Assembly: GCA_003999685.1 (NCBI GenBank) | Contig: CP021227.1 | Coordinates: forward strand, 682,001 to 746,000 | From: Taiwanofungus camphoratus | Lineage: Eukaryota; Basidiomycota; Agaricomycetes; Polyporales; Taiwanofungaceae | Reading direction: 5' to 3' | Length of the DNA stretch: 64,000 nt | Part shown: positions 10,771 to 22,482 of the stretch, piece by piece | Layout: every line of letters begins with the position of its first letter | Position numbering within the stretch: the stretch's first letter is position 1 | Made by a program: the position numbers and the translations under genes | Notes under the pieces: model-generated | Databases searched by the model: none | What the model was told of the DNA's origin: nothing | What the model saw: the letters and a program-made list of their open reading frames with translations, nothing else

Positions 10771-12728
10771 GGGGCGGCATGCTAGACATACAAGACTGAA
10801 CCGGTTGCTCTGACACGTTAATCAATGTGTCGTACTCACTGCTTGTGGATATTTGTCCCCTCATGTGACTAGATAAGGTGGAAAGCCTACTAAATATTGC
10901 GAGTTGACCAAGTCTATCCGTGTCCAAAGCCTCGAACAGTGTCTAAGGCCTCAAGCTGAACGGGAAAAGGATGATGAGGTGGGCGAGTCAGAGATGCCCG
11001 AGACAGTTGGAGATAACATGACTGCGCGCAAGACTGACACTCCAACTATGCGCCCATGCGGCATGCTACATCGCGACCCGGATGCAAGGTAAAACAGACG
11101 TGGGCGAGGACATGATCCTTACAATCCTGTATGTAGTGAGTAATCGCCAGAAATGGTAAGATATTGCCTTTCAGGCCCGTTTGGACACGCATCTTGTGAT
11201 AATCTATGGGGCGTGTACAACTCCACGGTGGGGGAGCGCACCACGGACGTCCCTAACGTCGTGAGCAGGCAAATAATGTGACAGATTATTCACGGGTCGC
11301 GTGCAAGTCACCCACGTAATGAATGGTATGCTCGCCATACGAGCGCTCGCCGGCGGACATTATTGGGTATCAGCAAAACGCAAGTTACACCATGATTTCA
11401 CCTCTACAGTGAAGCGCCTTCGGACGTCAACTGAGGATATTGAAAGAGCCCCGCTTGCACGAGGTGCACATCGGTGTGTGCTATCAATTTTAAATCGGCC
11501 AGGAACGACAGGGGCGAAAACGAGTCCGTTTGAGTGCGGAGCACGTCGAGAGGGAACCGGTGGATAGGACTGAGGCACACCACCTATCATTCTCGAATAT
11601 ATCGAAGACAAAAATTGGAGCGGATGAAAACAAGTATCAGAGGCAGTGTTGGTGGAGCTCCGCGGCGTAAGTTAGACTGAGACTCCAGGTTGCCACGATA
11701 AGGCCGGGAAGGAGGAGCCGTGCCTTTGATTGGAGAAGCTTTCTCAGAAGGGTCTGTGAGTACCAAGGATACAGTCCCTGACTAGCAAAGCCTCGATCCC
11801 TGTTGCAGAAAGCACAATATCAATTGAATGTCAAAAATTGACAGCCTGCGTGTACAGAAGGCCTGTGCCTGCAGAGGTCGAATTGACGGCGGTTCTTTCA
11901 GCCGCTGAAGTAAACCGTAACACACTGTCACTCACAGACTACTGCAAGTTGTAGTTGGCAGCTGGTGTGGCACCGACGTCGCAAAAGGGGCAAACGCATT
12001 GGAGACAATTGGTCGCCTGACCTGCAGAGGAAAGTCGTGATCGATATCACGGTTGCCGACGAGATCGTGCCCGCGTTGTACCGCATGGCACTGACCGGTA
12101 GCGCTCAAAGGTGATGCGCATCAATACCAAGCATTTGAGGCAAAGCAGACCCCGAATCGTGCTCACTCGATAGAATGGTCCCGAACTTCGTTCTCGTGAA
12201 TTCATATGATAGTTAAACGGTGCTTCTAACTCGATTTTCTATACGGAGAGGATGCAAACCATGACAAGTCTATTGTGAGATACCGCAATCTCGAGCTCGT
12301 TTTACGGCTCTTTAAAAAGATGGCGAGCTTGGTGCATGTCTGGAATACCGGCGGCACTTTCGCGACCATGTCAGATCTAGAAATGTTGTTAGGCACGAGG
12401 CTGATAAGCCCCGGAGAGCAGACTGGAAAGGTCCAGACAAGAACTATCAAGAAGGTGGCACAGTTCACCACTGAGCAGCTGTTGTCGTCTACGACGATGA
12501 CTGCGAATAATATATGTGGTCCTTTTGCTTATCTGAACGTCAGGAACTACCCACAGAGCATTTGCGAAACGGTGGATAATTTTTGACAAATTTTGACCTT
12601 GCATAATGGACCTACGATCAGGCGACAATTTTGTTATCTATGTGTTGCCAGTCGACACTTCCCATGTGCTACATACGTTCGTGTGCCTGCTCTCCCCCAA
12701 GCTTCCGTTTGAAGTCAGATACGGGTTG
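10771..12728. other. Intergenic, no supported gene
   Basis: Open frames at 11301-11567 and 12275-12586 overlap frames on the other strand and resemble no known protein. Part of this stretch is the 5' flank of the oligopeptide transporter. Confidence 0.4.
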
Positions 12729-12736
12729 TATATAAT
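12729..12736 (+). promoter_or_regulatory. TATA box of oligopeptide transporter
   Basis: TATATAAT about 60-68 bp before the transporter ATG at 12797, in the usual position for a fungal core promoter. Inferred from position and sequence only. Confidence 0.55.
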
Positions 12737-12796
12737 GGGTGGGTACCTCCCGGTGGGAGGCTTCCCAAGGTCGTATCCCCTTCTCCGCCCCTCGCC

Positions 12797-15700
12797 ATGG
12801 CCGACACAGTTGCCCAGTTACCTGTGTACGCGGACGAGAAGCACGTCTCCGACGATTCTATCGAGAAGAAGTCGGTCGACGAGTCTTCAATCGACGACGC
12901 CCTGAAGGCCAAGGAGGTCGAAGAATTCGAGGAACGTCTCGCCAACGATGAGGCCTCTGAGGACGAATATCGGGTTGAGGAAGCCTACGAAGTAGCGATC
13001 AAGGTCTGTATAGCACCTATAATCTGCAGCGCAGCAGGAATCAGGTGCTCAATTATACTCACGATGTTGCTCGCGGCAGGTCTTGTCGCTCAAGGACGAC
13101 CCCACGCTCCAGGCGGTGACCTTCCGCACCCTCTTCCTCGGTCTTGGTTTCTCAGCATTTGGAGCGTGAGTGATGTGCCATCCCGTATATCCTCATTTCT
13201 TATCTAGCTGCCGTGGACAGCGTCCTGGCTCAGATCTACTACTTCAAGCCTCAGACCCTCAATGTCTCTGTCTTGTTGTTACTGGTCTTGTCCTACTGGT
13301 TCGGAAATGGCATGCACATACTCATTCCTCAGCGGGGTATCTTCAAGTGGCTCAATCCTGGCCCCTTCAATAGTGGGTGATCAGTCTCATTCTACACATC
13401 CGCTATGTGACACCATATCCAGTCAAGGAACATGTGGCCATTATCATCATGTCGTCTACAGCCGCCACGTCAGCTGTTGCGATTCAGGTCATTTCGGTCC
13501 AGGAGTGTGAGTCTGGTGGTCCTATTCCCCAATTTCCAATATCTAACGCGCTTGCCTGTTAGTGTATTACAATAATAACATGGTTAGTGGATCTCACGTA
13601 GAGGTATCGACCGCAGTCGCTGAATTTGGAAATAGAATGCTGGCATCGCGATCTTCACACTTATTGGCTCCCAGTTGATTGGGTATGGGTATGCTGGTTT
13701 GTTAGCAGATGCACTTGTCCGGCCCACGAAGTGCTTCTGGCCTGCCAACAGTAAGTGTTCATAATACTTCGTGCGTTGCGATATGCTGAAGGCGTCTTCT
13801 AGTCTACATTGCCAACCTGTTCCAGGCCTTGCACTGGGATAAGCAGATGACCTCTAAACGTGTCCGCCTCTTCTGGACCACATTTGCTATCCTCTTCTGC
13901 TGGGAGATTTTCCCTGAGTGTAAGTTGCTCCAGCACTCGGCTCTCGACAGGCTATGTGACTCATCGTTCTGTGGATGTATGCAGGGGTTTTCCCTGTCCT
14001 CTCAGGATTTTCCGTTTTCTGCCTGGCCGACAACAGTAGCTCGGTTTTCAGGAACATCTTCGGCGGGGCCAGCAATAACGAGGGCATGGGTCTACTCGCA
14101 TTGTGCTTGGACTGGAACTTGATCGGTAGCTCCTGCTTGTGGGCGCCGCTCTGGCTGCAGCTGAACCAGGATATCGGTATTATCCTCACGTATGTCCTCA
14201 TGTCCGCGGTGTACTACGGCAACTTGTGGCAGGCGAAGCAGTTCCCTTTCATGAGTCAGGCTATCTTCGTGAGTTCTTATTGGCAATACAACGGCAGAAG
14301 CACGTCGCTCACACTTACTCGTACATAGGCCCAGGACGGGTCTCAATACAACCAGACTGCGCTTTTGACCGACGGCAAATTTGATCCCGTGAAGTACGCC
14401 GAACTCGGGCCCGCTTACTTCTCCGCTACCAATGCTCTTTACTTGATCACGTCGAACTTGTCCCTCGGCGCGGTGCTTACTCATGTTCTGCTCTTCAACT
14501 GGAACGACATTAAGCCCTTCCTGTTGTCCTTGAACCCATGGAACAAAACTGAGCACCATGTCCACGATGCGCACTATGAGAAATTGAAGGTCTACAAGCA
14601 AATTCCTCGTTGGTGGTATATCGCCGTCCTGATTGTGGCTTACGCGATTGCACAAGCCAGTGAGTCTGAAACAGAGACATCGTCTCGGCATACTTCTCAT
14701 GTTCATCTGCAGCGAACTATACTGGCCACTCTGGTCTGTCTTGGTGGGCGCTGACCGTGCTCCTCATCATCGGATTCGTTTTCTGTGCCCTCTACTCCAC
14801 TCTGGCTGCCACGATCGGTTTCACTGAGTTCAACACTTCGGGTAATGGTTTCTTCCAGATGATCACTGGTGGGTCACGGACACCAATAACCCGTACTTGT
14901 TTTTGGCTGATTGGATTTCAAGCCTACATTGAACCTGGCCGTCCGGTCGCGAACATGTACGGTGCCATGTATGGCGCGCACCCTATGCAACAGGGCATCG
15001 CCTTCTTGCAGGACCTGAAACTTGGGCAGTATTGCAAGCTCCCGCCGCGCGTCACCTTCTGCATGCAGATGCTCGGCACCATTGTTGGAGCTATCCTCAA
15101 CTGTGAGTCTGCCTGTATATACCGATCTTAGCGTGTCAAGTGCTAACTGTATGCACGCAGATGTCATGATGTTGTCGATTATCAATGCCAACAGACCGGC
15201 ACTCCTGTCTATCTCTGGAACTCGTCTATGGTCTGGCCAGAACGCCCAAGCCTACAACTGTTAGTGTGGCATGTACATTCTTCCCTCTACTTGATATTGA
15301 CACGCGCACACAGCCAATGCCATTTCATGGGGTGCCCTTGGCCCAGAGATGTTCGGAGCTAAGTCAACATACCACATGGTTCCCATTGCACTGGCCATCG
15401 GTGTCACGCTGCCTCTGCCGTTCTATATTCTCGTAAGTTATACATCTACTGTATCAGATGGTGGAACCACGTTAATGATGCGCGCATAGCACCGCCTCTG
15501 GCCCAAGGTTGGTTTCAATAACCTCAACACATCCATCATCACACAGGTATGTCCTTCAGGTCATTCAGTAGGGCCGTCTAGCGCTGACAATATTTTCTAC
15601 AGTACTCCTGCTACTTGTCTGTTGGTATCAACACTTCGGTGAAGTAAGTGGCTGTGTCCTTCAACATGTTGATCATGGTTCACACGTATACCGCACAGCA

Positions 15701-16114
15701 CTGGCATGGCGCTCGGTATCTTCTCTCAGTGGTGGGTCCGGAGACGCTACCCGCGTTGGTTCGCTAAGTACAAGTATGTGGAATTTTCTTCGAGCTGTGA
15801 AATGTGCCGTAATCAATTCCCTTTTTATCATAGCTATATTATTGCCGCCGGTATGGATGGTGGAACTCAAGTAGTTCTTTTCATTCTGAACTTTGTACGT
15901 ATCGCCGAAGCTATGCTAGATCTGAGATTGCACAATAACTCACGCGTAATAAAACGCAGGCCATCTTTGGGGCCGCTGGCAATGCACACGCGTTCCCTCA
16001 GTGGTGGGGTAATGGTATGTCCATTTCCATGTCGCTTATTCCAATTTGTCTTATGATGCGTTACTCTCAGACTTCAACCTATCGGCGGACCGTTGCGCAC
16101 CACCGCCTAGCTGA
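12797..16114 (+). CDS. Small oligopeptide transporter, OPT family (intact copy)
   Basis: Proton-coupled plasma-membrane importer of short peptides (ISP4/OPT family). Nineteen exons: 12797-13003, 13080-13165, 13221-13372, 13423-13506, 13563-13582, 13636-13750, 13803-13919, 13985-14268, 14329-14659, 14713-14868, 14923-15102, 15161-15259, 15314-15432, 15490-15546, 15603-15643, 15699-15773, 15834-15894, 15960-16014, 16071-16114. They sum to 761 codons (760 aa), normal for the family, with consistent phases. After an acidic cytosolic N-terminus (ANDEASEDEYRVEEAYEVA) come many hydrophobic helices; family marks are NPGPFN followed by KEHVAIIIMSS, FGNGMH-type turns, QAKQFPFMSQAIF, KLPPRVTFCMQ and the C-terminal GNAHAFPQWWGN. 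Exon 5 is only 20 nt. No lesion seen. A decayed paralogue with matching intron positions lies at 33.4-37.0 kb. Confidence 0.94.
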
Positions 16115-19100
16115 TCATTGCCGAGGGTTTGATTTGTAGCATTATATCTATCGGACCATCGCTCTTATACTTGTACTGAGCTAGAGTCATCGCGCTAATG
16201 ACGGTGTGATAATGGTAACATTAGTTTTTTTCCCCTATTCACAGTTCGTTCGGATGGGTCCTAGTGACCTTTTGAGACTGTACAAATATACGAACTGGCC
16301 GCTTTGGACTGAGCGATTGTGTGTAAGGCTCGCAGAGCGGAGATAGGTGCACATTTATACTCCAATGACAAGAACATGTAGCTGTGCATGCTGGAATTAT
16401 AATTTGACATTCTTGTTGGAGCACGATCGTGTGGCGAGCTCGCAAGCTCGGCCGCGATAGTGCCTGGCCGGGAGCAAGGGGGTATCGGGTATGTAAATGA
16501 TGGATTTTTCATGTACTTACCTCACGCGGTTGCCCTTCGGGCTTCATTCGTGCCCGTGGACAAACCGCGCCCGCCGCCGTTTTTATCGCTTGTTCTCACA
16601 GTTCTCTGTGGCACGGTTCAGAGCCGATAGATCGGCTTGCCTCGTGCAGGGTATTGACGTGATTAACAGACACCTTCCTAAATACCCCAATTTGGAGAGT
16701 CAACATTGTAGTGCGATGTTTCCAACGAATATATACGGAGTGTTAGTGTGAAATTGCGCCAAATCGTAGCTCCTAGTGCTACGGCAACCACAACTCGATT
16801 TATAGCACTATCCAGTGCTATCGATTGGGGAGGTAGCACATCCAGCTACATAGTTGCCTGCATTTTTCTTGAAGTCGCCGTCGTAATCCATCATGAACAT
16901 TGACGCATGATCTGTCAGGTGCATATACACTCAATTAGTGTATGCTTACTTAGTAATCATCAGGGTCTGCATTAGTACCTTTGTGTCGCCATTATTTGGG
17001 TTTTTACTGCCGTGATACATTTGCAGAGTACACCAGCATCAGGCCATAAGCGGTGCCTCAGGAAGCAGTGTATCTATTTACAAGGAATGGCCATCAGGAT
17101 TGGATAAATAGCGGGCGTGTTGTCTCACTTTCAGCCGAGAGCTTCCCCTCCTCAACCTACAACCTGTCTCCCCTAAGCGGAGTTAGGGAGTGACTGGTCT
17201 TAATTCTTAGGTAGAGGGCTGTCCGGAATACCAGGAGTGACAAGCCGCCCCGTCTCCTACCAAGAACGACGGCCCGCCGACGAAAGTTACCTGCAGTCAT
17301 CGTGGTCAAGGGCAGTACACATATATATCGTACCTTGCATTTTGCTGATGTTCCCTTCTTAACATTACTGCATGTGATCGACTAGGAGATCCCGCCCCGC
17401 CCGCCAGTACGCAGGCATCTTGTATTCCCTCTTAGGCTCTCACAACCCCCACTGATAGCCACACACGTATCTTGACCAAGAGTGAAGCCGCCCATCGTTC
17501 GATGATCAAATAGTACAGTTATGCCACCGAGATAAGTTCAGGAAGGCACCTGGCATTACTAGATCAAAAGAGTGGCCACGGCACTAGCGGAACACACATC
17601 GAACAATGTTTGGAACATGTCATATCTTGCTCCCAGTCGGATTCTGTGTCCAGAGGACTTGGATTTGCTCGTTTGATGGGAGTGGCATGTCAGAGCGCAG
17701 GCGTACTGCCCTCTAGCACGCCACTCATAACACGCGATTAAAGGAGTCAGTTGTGAGTATAGACATTGTGATCTGTCTGTCTCAAGGATTCGGAGTTGCT
17801 TATTTGCTGCGAGTGGCATGCCAGAGCGCAAGCGCATTGCCCTCTAACATCCCACTCCTAACATGCAATCAAAGGAGTCACCGTGGCACCGCATCAGTCC
17901 TGTAATAGGACTGCTGTGAGTACAGACCTAGGCGTGTGAAGGGGCCAGATTGGAAATTCACCAGTCTACAGTCTACAGGCCCCAAGACCTAGGATGTAGC
18001 GCGTTTGGCTTCATATATATAACCTCTGTGTCGTGCGTCACATTTTGCGATAGTGCCTCGTCTGAAAAGGTGAAGACAATACCAGTATATCCTAGGTTTT
18101 CTTTCATCCACACTCCGGTGAACCATTCTAGCAGAGAAACAAACTGCGAGGTGCAGGACGTCCTAGACGTGCGAGCCTTGCTACTACCATGACAGGTATG
18201 TCAAAAAGACTCTTAAATTCGAGTGTGAAATTGACATGTCGGTCATGATACCAGGGGAATAGAATAGGCCCCTCAGTACAGGACCTCATTTCCACATCTC
18301 CCTCTTTCAGAAGTCAAAAGACAATCTAAGAGAGCTTCAGAAAATAGAATTCACCTCAACGACGCTCAAGAAGCTCGTATTCTCGGAAAATATGTGGTCG
18401 GAGATGGGCGTGTCTTGATGGTCTTGAAGATGGTCCGATACTTGTAAGCTCGAGACCTGCCGGGAAGGGCCTCTGCGGTGATCGGAAATGTAAGCTCCCA
18501 CCCCACGCCTACCAATTCACTGCCAGTGATGATAACGCTCGCAGCGGTGTCCGGAGAGGCGAAACACAGTATAAAAGCAGGGTTTAAATGCATCATCACA
18601 ACTTCTGACCTGATTTCAGTGACACCAGTAAGATGTGTGCACAGTGTTACTCACTGCTCCTTCTTGTCTTCGCTAGCCTATCCGCGGCTGTGTCGGTATG
18701 ATCTCGTGATTAGGCATCAAACTGCCCTAGCTGATACCTTCGTACAGTCGGCAGAAACTACGGACGCCTGTAGAACAGGCTGTGGAAATTCATTGTGGGT
18801 CATTCATCTTCAATTTTATGGGAAGCTGAGTCTGATGGCGCACCCGAGGTGGAGACAGACGTACCAATGAATCCAAAGGACAATGTGGCGACTACTGCTA
18901 TACCAGCTTGGGCCGGTAGATCGTAAAGTAAGTAATCAGACTTGGAATACTGCATAGACTTACGAGATGCACCAAAAGGGAAACATGTATACGCGAGATA
19001 GGTCTCGGCGTCAGATCGTTGCAGAAATATGCAGGAAAGTCGATGTATATCACATGATGATTTGGGACTAGTGAAACCTTGGGTGTGAAAGCTGAGAATG

Positions 19101-19786
19101 TTTACCGTCATGTGCATAGCAGGCTTCGCTGAATTCTTCAGTAGCGGAAATGCCACATTACTAGATGCGAATTTAAGGATCGCCCCTAGCACTCTCCATT
19201 GTCGGAAATTGATGCACTTGGACAGTAACCATGATGAAAAAATAGCAAGACCTCCGCCATAGGTTACAGTATGTGAGATAGCAGTGTAGATTTATAAATG
19301 TACCATATAAATTCATTGATGTTGTTGAGTTTCTGTTGTCGTGACAGCGAGTGTAGCAGGAGTTACAATACGAAGAGTACCATGAAGAAGTGGCCCAGAT
19401 GGGTTCGGTCCTCTATTTAAAACTTGAGCAGCTGGCTGGAATGCACTATCTGAGCAGTAATAATTGTCTTCACTGAGCAAGCGAGTCTCATATATGGATT
19501 TGTCAGAGAGGTGAGGCCGTAATCGAAGCTTGAAGCTATTGCCTTTCGATTCTAATAAGGACAAACAACCGCGCGTTCTGACGGGAATCTCCAAGTCCTC
19601 AGGCTGAGATTCGTCACACGTTTATATATCAAATAACACCTTAGATCACTAATATGTGAATTCCCATCGGCGGAGGGGTGAAGCCTCTGTTCACATACTA
19701 TTCTACCTCACCGCTACAGAACGCTCATTCTCGACTTTGAGAGCTAGGCTGACACGACAAGTGCTTTTCTTCCCGAACATCCTGTT
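16115..19786. other. Long intergenic region, no supported gene
   Basis: 3.7 kb without a recognisable protein. It contains a tandem duplication (separate entry) and a small hairpin TAGCAC-loop-GTGCTA at about 16802-16819. Minus-strand open frames at 18800-19192 and 19313-19594 have no recognisable motif and no convincing splice structure joining them. Confidence 0.4.
17659..17881. repeat. Diverged tandem duplication, two units of about 92 bp
   Basis: Unit 1 (about 17659-17750) and unit 2 (about 17789-17881) share GAGTGGCATG, CAGAGCGCA, TGCCCTCTA and AAAGGAGTCA in the same order and spacing, repeating at about 130 bp. Most differences are transitions. No coding role seen. Confidence 0.65.
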
Positions 19787-20758
19787 CTACGCGCTAAGCA
19801 AGAGGACTTCGTCTCCGCCAATGGGCCAGAAAGCTTCTTCAAGTTCGACAACGCGTGCCCAGATTGCCTCTGCGCGCACCCACGCAGGGGAGCCCGCAGA
19901 AATACCCAAGCTGAGGATAGTCACGGAAGATCAGAGGTGTGGATTAAAGGTCAATGAAACGATGGTGATAGCGGGGATGTGATAAGGGGACACCAGTCAC
20001 CGACCATGGCTCGCACAGGCCTTGAAGTAAATCACATCAACATCCAATGAAAGTCATCCGCTTACCTGTTTACGATGTCTGCAAGATCGTCTACGAAGTG
20101 GACGAATTCGGGGTTTGTCCAGTTCAGGACGAGCGCAGCGACGGCGGGTACAATGGTACCCTCAGCGGTGGGATCTGTGGAAAGCGAAGCAACATATCGC
20201 CAGGCGTCGAGGTACACCTATGGCATGTCGTGAAGGATTTCAACATCATACTTTTGACGAAGGAAACGACATCGCTGCACGCACCTGCTCCATGGCCCAC
20301 AAGAACACCAGCCCATCCTCAATCCGCCCCTCCGCGCCGATCCTTGCCATCTCCGCAGTATAGTCTCTCGTCGCCTTCCTTTCCTTCCACCCCTTCAGCT
20401 GCAGCCCCCATCTCTCCGCGGTCTCTCCAAAAAAGGCGACCTCCCTCACGACGTTCTCTAGCGCACCGCTGAGTGCTTGCACAATGCGCTGATTGAGGCG
20501 CTCCTCAGGCGAATTCGGGTCGTCAAGCGATGAGAACGGGACTGCAGCCAGGAGGCGTCCTATAAATGCCGGATAGGCATGTGCAGCGTAGATACGGTCC
20601 TGCGAGAGGTAGAGCGCAAGGAGCGCAGGCGGGAGCGTTCCGCGCCCGGCGGCGGCGAGGAAGGGGTGCTCGGTGGCAGCGGAATAGGGACGAGGAGTCG
20701 ACAGCGAGAGAAGATGAGTGGTAAGTTTATCTGGCGCTGAGATTGGTGTCACTGCCAT
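19787..20758 (-). CDS. TENA/THI-4 domain protein (haem-oxygenase-like fold)
   Basis: Three exons on the minus strand: 20285-20758, 20066-20217, 19787-19910; 250 codons (249 aa), phases consistent. The all-helical TenA fold is recognised from TEHPFLAAAGRGTLPPALLA, LYLSQDRIYAAHAYPAFIGR, the middle helix ENVVREVAFFGETAERWG, YTAEMARIG, then VYLDAWRYVAS, VALVLNWTNPEFVHFVDDL and the C-terminal LEEAFWPIGGDEVLLL. Family members take part in thiamine salvage (thiaminase II type) or have unknown roles; fungal stand-alone versions are mostly uncharacterised. The start was chosen at MAVTPISAP because upstream in-frame codons give a hydrophobic, non-family extension. No damage seen. The remaining doubt is substrate, not family. 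Confidence 0.82.
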
Positions 20759-22183
20759 GGTTGAGGACGGTAATATCAATGTGCGGAAAAAACAGCAGTT
20801 GTACCAGTGAGAGTCAAGTGATGTCACTGATAAGATAAAACAGGATAAACGCTTTACACTCAACAATCTTACGTTGAAAATGAACGCCAATACTTATTTC
20901 AACTGAAGATATATAGCTAGGAAAGCTTCTACCAAAGGCAAATGAATCACCTGAGCTCGCTAAGCTACCCTCTACTGAGGGGTTCCCATATTGTCGTCTC
21001 ACAACCTCTTCTACTTCTCAGACAAGATCATAAAGACACGGCGGAGGAGAGTAGGTAGGCGTGTCAAGGGGCCGAATACCTGAACTTCACGCTGACAGAC
21101 TTAAGTTGTGGAATGGCAGGTGCTGATGGTCCATTTTAGTTTTCAGAGACCATCGCTTTGACGCTCATGTACCTCCAAAGTTTAAGAAGCCTATGCCTCA
21201 AGATTCGAGTTAGCGGGACTCGACGCTTTGGCCCAAACTCTCTTGTTCCTTCCTTTTATTGAAGACTGGGGATTATCATTACTGAACATTCTAGTTCGTC
21301 GTTGTTCAATAGCAGCGCGAACATGATACTCCCATCCCCTGATTCTAGATAGTAATCGCTGCTATGCTCTCAACCGTTCTATCGACCGTAATTCCCTCTT
21401 ATCGATGACATCAACAATTATTGTGGATTGTCCCTTATTCTCTTTGTATACATGCCATGCATTCCATTCCTGCAGCTCATCCGTGCGCTTACAAGACTTA
21501 GACTAAGTCGGAGGCAGGTCTTGAATACGGTGGCTCGTGGAAGTCCTCGAATGAATGATCTACAACGTACTTGAACCTCTGGCGCTCGACTATGCGTCCT
21601 TCTACGGGGCGAGGCCATATGCGCGACATACTCTAGAAATTCGGGACTACTGTACACATGGAAGGCAAGAGAACGAGAACGCTTTGGCGATGTGACTGAG
21701 GTAGGGAATGAGCGGAAATGCACGGTTTTGTAGAACAGAGTAACGGTGGCTGGTCCTCGATTCAACTATGGCGAGCACTGTGCGATCTATGGAACAAGTT
21801 ACATACAGCCCTCCTTGCATATAGAAAGGTACAGTCCTGAAAAAGTACCGAGATACACCTAAAAAAACAGTTCGGAGAGCAACCGTGGGAGGTGATCCGG
21901 TAAACAGACAACGGACCCGAGACAGCAGTTTGAAAGAATCCATAAAAGTACATTGAAGGACGCGGAACCACGCATTCCGCGGACCAGGCAACCCTAAGAA
22001 CAAGAGAAGGGCACTGCTGTTGCTGCTGATGATAATGCAAGGAGCAAGCGAAAGCATGGGACGATTGATGTACGTAGATTTTTGGAAACGTTCGTGCCAA
22101 GATAAAAGGCGCACAGGTAAAGAGCAGTCTGCGCGCGGACGCGAAAGGCTGCAACAAGCAGAGACTGGATGACAGTTTCGGTT
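20759..22183. other. Intergenic, no supported gene
   Basis: Minus-strand open frames at 21418-22114 overlap each other and lack recognisable motifs. The right part is probably the 3' untranslated and downstream region of the orphan exon at 22184-22330. Confidence 0.4.
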
Positions 22184-22330
22184 TCAGTACTCTGGTCGCT
22201 TGAAGTCGTCCGGGATTGTATGCGCGTCCGGATCGTAGTCGCCATGCTTGATGACCTTTCCCACGGCGTCGTATTGTACAAAAGACTGATCCGAGGGCAC
22301 CGAGTCCCCTGTTGTTGCGAAGGTCTCCAT
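22184..22330 (-). CDS. Orphan 3'-terminal exon of the membrane-protein gene at 52.4-54.0 kb
   Basis: Minus-strand exon of 49 codons including stop. It is preceded by a good acceptor (pyrimidine-rich tract then GGCACAG) and reads METFATTGDSVPSDQSFVQY and on to a DPDAH-TIPDDFKRPEY end. There is no matching upstream exon next to it: the sequence on its 5' side is about 150 bp of intron-like DNA and then an LTR. Acidic, hydrophilic, cytosolic-tail-like. The plus-strand membrane-protein gene at 52392-54018 ends at VHVQ followed by a phase-0 donor, and this exon starts in phase 0. From memory of this agaricomycete family, the tail after VHVQ commonly starts METF and ends KRPPY-like. It is therefore read as the displaced last exon of that gene. 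The match rests on phase, polarity, context and family resemblance, not on an alignment. Confidence 0.75.
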   Translation of the reverse strand: METFATTGDSVPSDQSFVQYDAVGKVIKHGDYDPDAHTIPDDFKRPEY

Positions 22331-22477
22331 CTGTGCCGGGGGAAGGAAGAAAAAGATAAGAGGCACCCACGATTAGCTTCTATCAGGATATCGCCCGCTT
22401 CGCAGATCGGACGCGATAGGCTACAAGTTCCCACGGTCGCGCACACTGACTGAGGACAGTCAGGATTTCAATGGGGA

Positions 22478-22482
22478 GGAGG
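22478..22482. repeat. Candidate target-site duplication, copy 1 (GGAGG)
   Basis: Five bases directly outside the LTR start at 22483. The complement CCTCC occurs at 54031-54035, 12 bp inside the intron donor of the split gene. In the un-inverted order the two would flank the insertion in the same direction, as a 5-bp duplication should. Five bases in a purine-rich context can match by chance. Confidence 0.35.

Noticed and set aside
12275-12586. 103-codon plus-strand frame before the OPT gene
   Set aside because: An equally long frame exists on the opposite strand and no family was recognised.
18800-19594. Two minus-strand frames (130 and 93 codons) that could form a gene
   Set aside because: No convincing junction between them, no recognisable motif.
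21418-22370. Several minus-strand frames of 100-200 codons next to the orphan exon
   Set aside because: They overlap each other in different frames and show no recognisable domain; only 22184-22330 has a splice acceptor and family-like sequence.
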